Positions 45,220 through 52,915 of a stretch of 64,000 nt of DNA are shown one piece after another. Position 1 is the stretch's first letter, and each line of letters starts with the position of its first letter. The translations under genes and the position numbers were made by a program. Under the pieces are notes generated by a model that saw only the letters and a program-made list of their open reading frames with translations, did no database searches and was not told the origin of the DNA. This DNA comes from Halomonas sp. LR3S48 (GTDB lineage Bacteria; Pseudomonadota; Gammaproteobacteria; Pseudomonadales; Halomonadaceae): assembly GCF_025725665.1 (NCBI RefSeq), contig NZ_CP107009.1, positions 4,526,001 through 4,590,000 of the forward strand, given 5' to 3'.

Positions 45220-46239
45220 ATGACAGCGGTTCCCTTCACCACTCTGCTCCATACCCTGGAGCGCGTTCTGCAGCGCGCCGGACTGACGAGCGCGGATGCA
45301 CGGCTCTGCGCCCGCCTCCATGCCGAGAGCACCTGGGACGGTGTCGCCTCGCATGGCGTCGGCCGTATCGCCCGCTTCGTCGATTACGTTCGCCGCGGCT
45401 GGGTCGACCCGAGCGCCACGCTGGAGCGGGTTCACGCCCTGGGTGCGCTTGAAGTCCACGACGGCCACTTCGGCATCGGGGTTCGCAATGCCTTGCAGGC
45501 CACCGAACGCGCCATGTCGCTCGCCGAGGAGCATGGCATGGGAGTCGTGGCCCTGCGCGACACCACCCACTGGATGCGCGGTGGCAGCTATGGCTGGCAT
45601 GCCGTTGAGCGAGGCTATGCCGCACTGATGTGGACCAATACGGAATCGTGCATGCCGGCCTGGGGGTCGTCGCAGCAGAGTATCGGCAACAACCCTCTGG
45701 TGATGGGCGTGCCGGGCGAGAGCCCGCTGGTGCTCGACATGGCCATGTCGCAGTTCTCCTACGGCAAGCTCCAGACGCTACGCCAGCAAGGCAAGCCGCT
45801 TCCCGTCGACGGCGGCTTCGATGCCCAGGGCGAGCTGACCCGGGAGCCCGCAGCGATCGAAGCCACGCGCCGCATCCTGCCCACCGGCTATTGGAAAGGC
45901 TCCGGCCTGGCCATCCTGCTCGACGCTCTCGCGGCGCTGCTGGCCCAGGGCCGGCCCAGCCACGAGATCGACAAGCTGCAGCGAGGCAGCGGTACCGGCT
46001 GCTGCCAGGTCTTCATGCTCTTCGACCCGCGCCAGCTGGGCGGACAGGAGCTCTGCCACCACCTGGTGGAAGGCATCACCGCCCACCTGGCTTCGGCCGC
46101 GCCGGACGAGAGCGGCGCCCCCGTGCGCTGGCCGGGCAAATCGACCGACGAGCGACGGAGGCGAGACAGGTATGCGCCGGATGCGGCCGTTGAAGTCGAC
46201 GACGCAACCTGGAACGAGATCCTCTCTCTCGCGGAATGA
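45220..46239 (+). CDS. dlgD: Ldh/YiaK-family NAD(P)-dependent dehydrogenase, 3-dehydro-L-gulonate 2-dehydrogenase-like
   Basis: 339-aa member of the malate/lactate dehydrogenase-2 superfamily. It shares with E. coli YiaK the long blocks SHGVGRIARFVDYV, ALRDTTHWMRGGSYGWHA, VDMAMSQFSYGKL-like LDMAMSQFSYGKLQTL, PVDGGFDAQGELTREP and ILPTGYWKGSGLAILLD. YiaK reduces 2,3-diketo-L-gulonate to 3-keto-L-gulonate. The match supports a 2-hydroxy/2-keto sugar-acid substrate here, but the exact compound is not established. It is divergent from the NIPSNAP-ThDP operon and followed by the TTT genes on the same strand. Confidence 0.82.
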   Translation: MTAVPFTTLLHTLERVLQRAGLTSADARLCARLHAESTWDGVASHGVGRIARFVDYVRRGWVDPSATLERVHALGALEVHDGHFGIGVRNALQATERAMSLAEEHGMGVVALRDTTHWMRGGSYGWHAVERGYAALMWTNTESCMPAWGSSQQSIGNNPLVMGVPGESPLVLDMAMSQFSYGKLQTLRQQGKPLPVDGGFDAQGELTREPAAIEATRRILPTGYWKGSGLAILLDALAALLAQGRPSHEIDKLQRGSGTGCCQVFMLFDPRQLGGQELCHHLVEGITAHLASAAPDESGAPVRWPGKSTDERRRRDRYAPDAAVEVDDATWNEILSLAE

Positions 46240-46351
46240 CGCCCCTTAACGCAACAAGCAGTCAAGTAGCAAGGAGTATGGCGGCTCGCCCGTTGGGCAC
46301 CGCCCCTGACGACAACGAAACGACGAAGCCAACAACAAGAGGAGTATCACC

Positions 46352-47323
46352 ATGCTCAAGAAAACCCTGGGTCTTGCCTGCATCATGACGCTGGTGACCG
46401 CGACGGCCAACGCCGCGGAGGAGTATCCGACCCGAGATATCCGCATGATCGTGCCATGGGGCGCCGGCGGCGGCACCGACGGCATCGTGCGCAAGATCAC
46501 CGACCTGGCGGAAGAGTCGCTGTCCGGCACCGTCTACGTCGAGAACATCGAGGGCGGCATGAGCGGCAACGGGCTGATCCAGCTGATCAACGCCAAGGCC
46601 GATGGCTATACCCTCGGCGCCCTGACCTACGACAGTGTCATCACCGTGCCGTGGCAAGACATGCTGCCGGGCTACAGCGTCGACGAGATGGACCTGATCG
46701 CGCGCATCACCAGCGAGCCCGATGCCCTCATCGTGCCGGCCGACTCGGAACACGACAGCATCGAGGCCCTGATCGAGGCGGCCAAGGCCGAGCCCGGCCG
46801 CATTCGCGCCGGCATCCAGAACATGGGGGCGCGCACCCACCTGACGCTGCTCCAGCTGATGGACGCAACCGGGGCCGATTTCAAGATCATCTCCTATCCG
46901 GGCGGCGCCGCGCCGCAGAAGGAGGCGCTGCTGAACGGCGAGATCGACTTCGCGATCACCAGCCTGGGCGATTTCGCTTCGCTCATCGAGGGTGGCGATG
47001 CGCGTGGCCTGATCGAGTTCACCGACGTGCAGAGCCAGTCATTCCCGGATGTGCCGCCCGCCTCCGAACGCGATCTCGATATCCAGATGGGCAGCTTCAT
47101 CATCCTGGCCGCCCCGGCCGGTACGCCGGAGCCGATCCTGGACGAGCTCGAGGCGGCGTATCAGGAAGCCTACGAGAGCGACGAGTTCCAGGGCTGGCTG
47201 GTCGACGTCGGCGTGACCCCCAACTGGCTGGGACGCGATGAAGTCACCGAGTGGGTCGGCACGACCCAGGAGGAGATCTTCGTCACCATGGAGGAACTCC
47301 AGGAGCAGGGCATCCTCGACTAG
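46352..47323 (+). CDS. TctC-family solute-binding protein of a tripartite tricarboxylate transporter
   Basis: 323-aa periplasmic binding protein with a signal peptide (LGLACIMTLVTATANAAE, first ~23 residues). Family features are YPTRDIRMIVPWGAGGGTD and GGAAPQKEALLNGEIDFAITSLGD. TctC-type proteins bind carboxylates through two beta-alpha loops around a water-mediated carboxylate site. A clear AGAGGAG ribosome binding site precedes it. It is likely transcribed with tctB and tctA; a hairpin between tctC and tctB may favour its higher expression. Confidence 0.92.
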   Translation: MLKKTLGLACIMTLVTATANAAEEYPTRDIRMIVPWGAGGGTDGIVRKITDLAEESLSGTVYVENIEGGMSGNGLIQLINAKADGYTLGALTYDSVITVPWQDMLPGYSVDEMDLIARITSEPDALIVPADSEHDSIEALIEAAKAEPGRIRAGIQNMGARTHLTLLQLMDATGADFKIISYPGGAAPQKEALLNGEIDFAITSLGDFASLIEGGDARGLIEFTDVQSQSFPDVPPASERDLDIQMGSFIILAAPAGTPEPILDELEAAYQEAYESDEFQGWLVDVGVTPNWLGRDEVTEWVGTTQEEIFVTMEELQEQGILD

Positions 47324-47376
47324 GCCGCGCAGAAGCGCCTTGCCATCCACCCGGCGCCCAACGCGATTTCCCGCCC

Positions 47377-47400
47377 CCCGCCGTGCCGCCACGCGGCGGG
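47377..47400 (+). terminator. Intercistronic hairpin between TctC- and TctB-type genes
   Basis: 7-bp GC arms CCCGCCG and CGGCGGG with a 10-nt loop, without a U-tract. Probably stabilises the upstream mRNA or attenuates read-through rather than terminating fully. Confidence 0.45.
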
Positions 47401-47430
47401 CTATCCCCTACAGCAAGAGAGGTGGAACCT

Positions 47431-47952
47431 TTGAAGCTCCCCTACTCATTCAGTGGAAAGTGGGTCGTGCCCGTCCTGCTGCTGGTCGTCACCACGATCT
47501 ATCTCGTGGAAGCCCTGCAGATGATGCCGCCGATCAAGCGCGGCGATATTACGGCCTCGTTCTTCCCGGTCGTGCTCGCCGCGATCATGTACCTCTCGAT
47601 CGGCATCGTGATCTGGCAGGGGCGTAGCGAAACCGGCAAGAGCACCACGGTCGAAACGCCCGCGGCCGACGAGACGCAAGCCGAGGCCGGGGTGCCGGCC
47701 CTCAATCGCTTCGGTGCGCTGTGGGTCACCGTGGCGACCGGCGCGTACATCGGCATCTTCTCGGTCATCGGCTATTTCACCTCCACGTTCCTCTACGTGC
47801 TGCTGCTGACGTTCCTGTTCGGCAATCCCCGTCCCGGCACGGGCGGGCGCGCCTGGGCCGTCAAGATCCTCGCCGCCCTGCTCATTACTCTGCTCGGCTA
47901 CACCCTGTTCGAACTCATCTTCCAGGTTCGCTTGCCCACCCTAGGGACGTGA
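47431..47952 (+). CDS. TctB-family small membrane subunit of the tripartite transporter
   Basis: 173-aa protein with four membrane segments (VVPVLLLVVTTIYLVEALQM, ADIT..ASFFPVVLAAIMYLSIGIVIW, WVTVATGAYIGIFSVIGYF, ILAALLITLLGYTLFELIF). The YLVEALQMM...F/PVVLA arrangement is typical of TctB. The start is TTG at 47431 behind AGAGGTGG; no ATG fits the frame. It links to tctA five bases downstream. Confidence 0.85.
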   Translation: MKLPYSFSGKWVVPVLLLVVTTIYLVEALQMMPPIKRGDITASFFPVVLAAIMYLSIGIVIWQGRSETGKSTTVETPAADETQAEAGVPALNRFGALWVTVATGAYIGIFSVIGYFTSTFLYVLLLTFLFGNPRPGTGGRAWAVKILAALLITLLGYTLFELIFQVRLPTLGT

Positions 47953-47957
47953 CGGTC

Positions 47958-49484
47958 ATGGATTACTTCAGAGAACTCCTCAACGGATTCGCCACCCTGC
48001 TACAGCCCGAGGTGTTCGCCTACATGGTGGGCGGCTACCTGATCGGCACCTTCTTCGGCGCCGTGCCGGGGTTGACCTCGATGCTGGCCATCGCCCTGCT
48101 GCTGCCCCTGACCTACAGCCTCGACGTGACCTCGGCGCTCGTGGCCTGCGCCAGCATCTTCATGGCGGGCATGTGCAGCGGCAGCATCACCGCCACCACG
48201 ATCAACATTCCCGGTGCCCCGGCCTCGATGATGACCGCGATCGAGGGTTATCCAATGCAGCAGCGCGGCGAGGGGGCCAAGGCCCTGGGGCACGCGGCCT
48301 TGGCCTCCATGATCGGCGGTGCCCTGGGCGCCGTCCTGCTGATGGTGGTGGCGCCCATGGCAGCCGAAGCCGCGCTGCTGATCCGCACGCCGGGGAAATT
48401 CTCGTTGATCGCCTTCGCGCTGATCGTCATCGTCATTTCCCAGCGCGACTCCATCCCCAAGGGGCTGGTCGCCACGACGCTGGGGGTCATGGTCGCCACG
48501 GTGGGCATCGACGTGATGCAACCCGTACCGCGCTTCACCTTCGGCACCAGCACGCTGATGCAGGGCATCGACATCATGCCTCTGGTCATCGGCGCCTTCG
48601 CCATCAGCGAACTATTGGTGCAGGCACGCAAGGCCGAGCGGCGTACCGTCGATGCCGATGCCATCAAGGCCACAAAAATCCGCCGTCGGGATTTCATTCC
48701 GCCGCTCAGCGAAGTGCGCGAAATCGGCGTCTACCGCTATCTCAAGTCCGCCGTCATCGGCTACGCCATCGGCGTCCTGCCCGGCGCGGGCGGCTCGATG
48801 GCCGCTTTCGTCTCCTATGCCGAAGCCATGCGCAGCTCCAAGCATCCCGAACGCTACGGCAAGGGTTCGTGCGAAGGCATCGCCGCAGCCGAAGGAGCCA
48901 ATAACTCGATGTGCAGCGGCGCCTTCGTGCCGATGCTCTCGTTCGGTATCCCCGGCGACCCCACCACGGCCATCGTGCTCGGGGTACTGGTGATCAACGG
49001 CCTGCAGCCGGGCCCCCAGTTCCTCGACGCCCAACTGCACCTGGTGGCCCCGATGTTCGCAGCCCTGCTCGTCAGCGCCCTGGTCCTCGTGCCGCTGACG
49101 CTCTACCTGCTGGGTCCCTACTTCGTACGTATCGTGTCGATTCGCCGTGACGTGCTGTATTCCAGCATCGCCGTCATCGCGCTGGTCGGCAGCTACGTGG
49201 CCACCTATTCCACTTTCCAGATGGCGTTGGCGCTGCTGTTCGGCGTGCTGGCCTACGTCCTGCGCCAGCACAAGTACCCCATCGCCTGCCTGCTGCTAGG
49301 CTTCGTGTTGGGTCCTGGCCTGGAGGAGTACTGTCGTCGGGCCCTGTCCATCAGCGACGGCAACCCGATGATCTTCCTTACCAGCTTCGACAGCCTCTTC
49401 TTCCTGCTGCTGACTGGGGTGTTCTACTACTTCATGGTGGTCCGCAAGCCCAAGACACCGGTCATAAAAGGCGTCACCAGCTGA
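47958..49484 (+). CDS. TctA-family large membrane subunit of the tripartite transporter
   Basis: 508-aa protein with about 12 membrane segments. The signature blocks are FFGAVPGLTSMLAIALLLPLT, MCSGSITATTINIPGAPASM, IGVLPGAGGSMAAFVSYAEA and the MLSFGIPGDPTTAIVLGVLV repeat of the inner symmetry. It is the translocating pore of the TTT system. Start at 47958 lies five bases after the tctB stop, with only a weak ribosome binding site, suggesting translational coupling. Confidence 0.93.
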   Translation: MDYFRELLNGFATLLQPEVFAYMVGGYLIGTFFGAVPGLTSMLAIALLLPLTYSLDVTSALVACASIFMAGMCSGSITATTINIPGAPASMMTAIEGYPMQQRGEGAKALGHAALASMIGGALGAVLLMVVAPMAAEAALLIRTPGKFSLIAFALIVIVISQRDSIPKGLVATTLGVMVATVGIDVMQPVPRFTFGTSTLMQGIDIMPLVIGAFAISELLVQARKAERRTVDADAIKATKIRRRDFIPPLSEVREIGVYRYLKSAVIGYAIGVLPGAGGSMAAFVSYAEAMRSSKHPERYGKGSCEGIAAAEGANNSMCSGAFVPMLSFGIPGDPTTAIVLGVLVINGLQPGPQFLDAQLHLVAPMFAALLVSALVLVPLTLYLLGPYFVRIVSIRRDVLYSSIAVIALVGSYVATYSTFQMALALLFGVLAYVLRQHKYPIACLLLGFVLGPGLEEYCRRALSISDGNPMIFLTSFDSLFFLLLTGVFYYFMVVRKPKTPVIKGVTS

Positions 49485-49500
49485 CGGCTTCCCCTTCCTC

Positions 49501-49528
49501 CAGCGCCGGCTCCCCGGCGCTGTCTTTT
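49501..49528 (+). terminator. Terminator after the TctA gene
   Basis: 9-bp arms CAGCGCCGG and CCGGCGCTG with a 4-nt loop followed by TCTTTTCC. It lies 16 bp after the stop. Confidence 0.88.
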
Positions 49529-49583
49529 CCCGTCACCACAGCCACTCGGCTCGACCGAGCGGTCCCGAGGCTTTCGCCAAGGT

Positions 49584-50321
49584 CTAGCTCTCCAGATAAT
49601 TCCGGTAGAGATTCCACGAGCGGTTGAGATGCTGATACATGGTCTCCCTGGCCGCTTCCTCATCGCGAGACAGGATGGCCTCGAGAATGTAGCCGTGCTC
49701 CTCCTTGACCCGTCCGATGTAGCGCTCCGCAGCGGCCCGGTTGATGTCGACGGCCATCAGCTTGGCGCGAGGGATCATGCTCTGGCTGAGCTGGGCGTAG
49801 AGTTGCAGGAAAAAGGGGTTCTTCGCGGCCTTGAAGATGGCGTAGTGAAATTCGTAATCCTCCACGCGCGCCTGGGATTTCTCGGCATGCGCCTTGATGA
49901 AAGCGGCATGCTTGGCTTCCAGGTTGCGGCGGTCCTCTTCGTCGTAGCGCAAGGCGGCCAGCTCCGCTGCCGCCGGCTCCAGCGACAACCGGAGTTCGAG
50001 CACATGCAGAATGTCCTCGATCGTGGTGGGACTGATCCTCTCGGCCGGGCGAGCTTCGATGGCGGTGGCCCGCAGTACCGTCGTGCCCACTCCCCTTCGC
50101 GTCTCCACCAGACCCAGCGACTTCAGGTGCGTCACGGCTTCGCGAATTACCGTACGGCTGACACCGAACGAGTCGCACAGGCGCGCTTCGGTCGGCAGCT
50201 TGTCGCCGACCTTTATCTTTCCTTCCAGAATCAATGCTTCCAGCTTATCGGCGACATGCGTCGGGAGGCTTCCCTGCTTCGAGACCTTCTGTACGTTCAG
50301 ATCTGAAATGTCGATTGTCAT
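49584..50321 (-). CDS. GntR-family (FadR-type) transcriptional regulator
   Basis: 245-aa regulator. The winged HTH is at residues ~20-85 (DKLPTEARLCDSFGVSRTVIREAVTHL; GLVETRRGVGTTVL). The FCD-type sensor domain follows (RLSLEPAAAELAALRY, HYAIFKAAKNPFFLQLYAQL, EHGYILEAILSRDEEAA) with the Asp/His metal-type residues expected for binding a carboxylate. It faces away from the TTT genes, so the cluster is bounded by it. Shared motifs suggest it controls the cluster and itself. Confidence 0.9.
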   Translation of the reverse strand: MTIDISDLNVQKVSKQGSLPTHVADKLEALILEGKIKVGDKLPTEARLCDSFGVSRTVIREAVTHLKSLGLVETRRGVGTTVLRATAIEARPAERISPTTIEDILHVLELRLSLEPAAAELAALRYDEEDRRNLEAKHAAFIKAHAEKSQARVEDYEFHYAIFKAAKNPFFLQLYAQLSQSMIPRAKLMAVDINRAAAERYIGRVKEEHGYILEAILSRDEEAARETMYQHLNRSWNLYRNYLES

Positions 50322-50403
50322 ATGGTTACCCTGAGCATGGCCCCCTCTTTTCTTCCTCTATTTCTTTATACTACGCCAGCTTGGGCGCTAGGATGAGTCG
50401 AAC

Positions 50404-50436
50404 GTATCGTGTGTCGATACTTGGTCATACATCATA
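50404..50436. promoter_or_regulatory. Operator-like elements in the gntR upstream region
   Basis: GTCATACATCATA (50424..50436) repeats, inverted, the motif before the DlgD-like gene. Beside it is an inverted repeat GTATCG-N5-CGATAC (50404..50420). These lie about 85-115 bp upstream of the gntR ATG, in the region between gntR and the amphi-Trp gene, so autoregulation is plausible. Confidence 0.55.
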
Positions 50437-50482
50437 TTATTTTCCCTATTGCCATGCCATGCCCACGAGGCGAGAGGACCCC

Positions 50483-50707
50483 ATGCCAACCAAGACAGAA
50501 CGGGACGTCGAAAAGGGTTATTCCAAAGCCGAGTTCGTCGCGAAACTAAGGCGCCTGGCAGATACCATCGAAAAAGGCGGGCGCTTCGATATCCAGATAG
50601 CCGGTGAACGAATATACGTGCCAGCACGAGCCGAATTCACCATCGAACACGAGCGTTCGGATGACGAAGAGGAGATCGAGTTTCAGATCAAATGGAGGAG
50701 GGAATAA
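50483..50707 (+). CDS. Amphi-Trp domain protein
   Basis: 74-aa small protein containing the amphi-Trp domain: GYSKAEFVAKLRRLADTIEKG, then RFDIQIAGERIYVPARAEFTIEHERS and a terminal FQIKWRRE. The first block is quoted only in part elsewhere because a decayed copy of it occurs at 62261. Function unknown; the family is found mainly in halophiles and archaea. The ATG at 50483 has GAGAGGA upstream. It stops six bases before the tRNA-Arg. Confidence 0.85.
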   Translation: MPTKTERDVEKGYSKAEFVAKLRRLADTIEKGGRFDIQIAGERIYVPARAEFTIEHERSDDEEEIEFQIKWRRE

Positions 50708-50712
50708 TTTCT

Positions 50713-50789
50713 TGGCGCGCCCGGCAGGATTCGAACCTGCGACCTTTGGCTTCGGAGGCCAACACTCTATCCAACTGAGCTACGGGCGC
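50713..50789 (-). tRNA. tRNA-Arg, anticodon CCG
   Basis: 77 nt with encoded CCA. Acceptor GCGCCCG pairs CGGGCGC; anticodon loop CTCCGAA gives anticodon CCG; T arm GCAGG-TTCGAAT-CCTGC. All cloverleaf arms pair well. It reads CGG codons. Confidence 0.96.
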
Positions 50790-50912
50790 TTCTGGAGAGG
50801 CGACGCAAGCCTTGCTGGCTCCCGTCTAGTGGCAGCACATGGCCACCGAGAAACGGCCAACATCGTAACCGTCAGCGCCCGCGCTGTCCAGCCTGGCAGC
50901 TTCCCGCGAGAC

Positions 50913-52034
50913 TCAGCGGCCAGGGTAGAAGATACGGTACGTCTGCGGCACCTCACCGACCGTCTCGGCGTCACGTGCCGCCTGCGCCAGGTAGCGCTCG
51001 AGCGCTTCGGCCCGGCGGGCCGTATCGGCTTCGAGCACATGGCGCACCTCGGCCCGGGCACGCGCCACTTCGCCGGTCAGTTCGGCTTCCATGGCGTCAC
51101 GAAAGCGATGCTCTTCGGCCTTGAGTAAGGCGTATTCCGTGCCGACGAAGCCGGCCAGGGCCACTGCCGTGGCGGTGGCACCGGCCAGCAGTGCTGCGGG
51201 GCCGGTCGGGGAAGTGGCCACCGTGGCCGTCGCTCCGCTACCCAGCGAGCGCGTCGCATGACCGCCCAAGCGCGCCACGACCCGGCCGGCCACGGCTCTC
51301 GACCCCTGCATCGCCGCGCCCGCCATCAGCCGCTGGGCAAGCGCCCGGCTGACAGTCAAACCAAGAGCGCCCCCCGCAGCAGCCGTTCCCCAGCGCATCT
51401 CTTCCCGGCGGTCATGGAACGCATGCTGCAGAGCCAGATCGAGATCGATCTCGTGTATCTCCCGTGATGGGGTAACGTTCGCCTGCCGCTCGCCGTAGCG
51501 AGCATGGAGGGTCAGGGCGATGCCCTGCCCCAATCGCTGCTGGGCCTGCTCGAGACGCGTGGCGTAATCGGCTTCGAGCTCTTTCAGCGCGGCCTCGAAA
51601 CCGCTGCGCTCGGCCAATCGCTCGGCCAGTTGCACCTCCAGCCATTCGTCCACCCCACCCGTCAGCGTCATCGCCAGGCGCAGGTAGCTGCCTCGCGGCG
51701 AGAAGTGCCAATCGAGGTATTCCGGCACCGCGGCCTCGAGCGGAGCGAAGGCGGCGTCCAGGTGCGCATCGAGCCAGAGCTGCATCTCTTGGCGCAGCCT
51801 CAGGTCCAGGCCAGCGGCAAGCTCGCCCAGTTCCCGCCCCAGGGCGGCGTGGGTCTCGGCGTCAAGAGTCAGGGTCTCACCGTCGACCACGACCCGGAAG
51901 AGCGGTGCCTCACTGCGTGCCTGCAGCAGGTAGTAGGCCAGGACGAGGCCCAGCAGCAAAAGCGCTGCCAGCAGCGGACCCAGGATCCAGGCCACTACCG
52001 GCAGGCGCCTCAAGGTGTCGGTGCGTATCGTCAT
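50913..52034 (-). CDS. Membrane-anchored hypothetical protein, 373 aa
   Basis: One N-terminal membrane helix (VVAWILGPLLAALLLLGLVLAYY), a large alpha-helical charged middle rich in Glu, Arg and Leu (for example ELEADYATRLEQAQQRLGQG) that may be coiled coil, then a Gly/Ala-rich stretch (AAAGGALGLTVSRALAQRLM, ATAVALAGFVGTEYALLK) with one or two further membrane segments. I recognise no family. Its ATG overlaps the stop of the upstream gene (ATGA), so the two are cotranscribed. Confidence 0.75.
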   Translation of the reverse strand: MTIRTDTLRRLPVVAWILGPLLAALLLLGLVLAYYLLQARSEAPLFRVVVDGETLTLDAETHAALGRELGELAAGLDLRLRQEMQLWLDAHLDAAFAPLEAAVPEYLDWHFSPRGSYLRLAMTLTGGVDEWLEVQLAERLAERSGFEAALKELEADYATRLEQAQQRLGQGIALTLHARYGERQANVTPSREIHEIDLDLALQHAFHDRREEMRWGTAAAGGALGLTVSRALAQRLMAGAAMQGSRAVAGRVVARLGGHATRSLGSGATATVATSPTGPAALLAGATATAVALAGFVGTEYALLKAEEHRFRDAMEAELTGEVARARAEVRHVLEADTARRAEALERYLAQAARDAETVGEVPQTYRIFYPGR

Positions 52035-52858
52035 GTGGACTCCTCCCGCCCGCTCTCAGGCCGCTGCGTCAGCCGGCCACACAGGGCGTCGACGCCCACC
52101 AACAGCCTGACGAATGCCCAGGCGAAGGCGCTCTGCGACAGCAACAGAACCAGCCAGCCGATCAGCACCATCCAGTCATCGATCCCGGCGCGGGTGACGG
52201 CATTCTGCATGGCCCAGTACTGGGTCAGCTCCACGGCCTGGGCCAGGCGCTCGAAGAAGCCGAGCAACGTGCCACCCGAGGCGGTGGAGACATGCCGCAA
52301 CAGGGCCTCTTCCCAGGCTAGCCCGACCAGATAGGGCTGTGGCAACCACAGCGCCAAAAACATCAGCAACAGTGCCAGCAGGCCACCGACGGGCCAGACC
52401 AGCAGGCGGCGGGTCAATGACGGGATGTAGGCGGCGACCACGTGCCGGGCCATGCGCCGGCGCAGGATGGCCTGAAGCCATCCCAGCGTCAGCGTCGCCA
52501 GCAGCAGTGCCAGCCAGGCGACCGGTGAGAGCAGGCGGAGCTGCACCAGCAGCAGTAGCGCCAGCAGCAGGCCCAGCAGTTGATGGCTCAAGATCATGAA
52601 TAGCCCGCCCCGCAACCGACGGTGCCAGGGCGACGACGCATGCAGGTACTGACCCAGCCAGGCACCGCGCCGCAGTCGCGCGGCCTCGAAGCTGCCGGCG
52701 AAGATCAACTGACCGGCGAACGCCCAGGCCGGCAGCAACAGTACGCTGGCCAGCCCCGGTCCCAGCCGGGACCACGCCAGCAGCCCGACGACCGCCAGCG
52801 CGATGTGACCATGGCGATAAAAGATGCCGCGCCAGGCGGCGTAACGCCGCTCGCTCAT
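52031..52858 (-). CDS. Integral membrane hypothetical protein, 275 aa
   Basis: Six or so predicted membrane segments (GHIALAVVGLLAWSRLGPGL, ILSHQLLGLLLALLLLVQLR, WLALLLATLTLGWLQAIL, LVWPVGGLLALLLMFLALWL, VLIGWLVLLLSQSAFAWAFV). No transporter signature or catalytic residues are seen. Start at 52858 (MSERRYAAW) is preferred over an ATG 11 codons upstream because of the AAGGGG before it. It is coupled by ATGA to the 373-aa gene and lies 57 bp after lhgO, so all three may share a transcript. Confidence 0.75.
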   Translation of the reverse strand: MSERRYAAWRGIFYRHGHIALAVVGLLAWSRLGPGLASVLLLPAWAFAGQLIFAGSFEAARLRRGAWLGQYLHASSPWHRRLRGGLFMILSHQLLGLLLALLLLVQLRLLSPVAWLALLLATLTLGWLQAILRRRMARHVVAAYIPSLTRRLLVWPVGGLLALLLMFLALWLPQPYLVGLAWEEALLRHVSTASGGTLLGFFERLAQAVELTQYWAMQNAVTRAGIDDWMVLIGWLVLLLSQSAFAWAFVRLLVGVDALCGRLTQRPESGREEST

Positions 52859-52915
52859 GGCCCCTTCATGCGCCTGGTGGGTGAACGCCACGGCCGTGAC
52901 TACCGCCCGCGGTAA

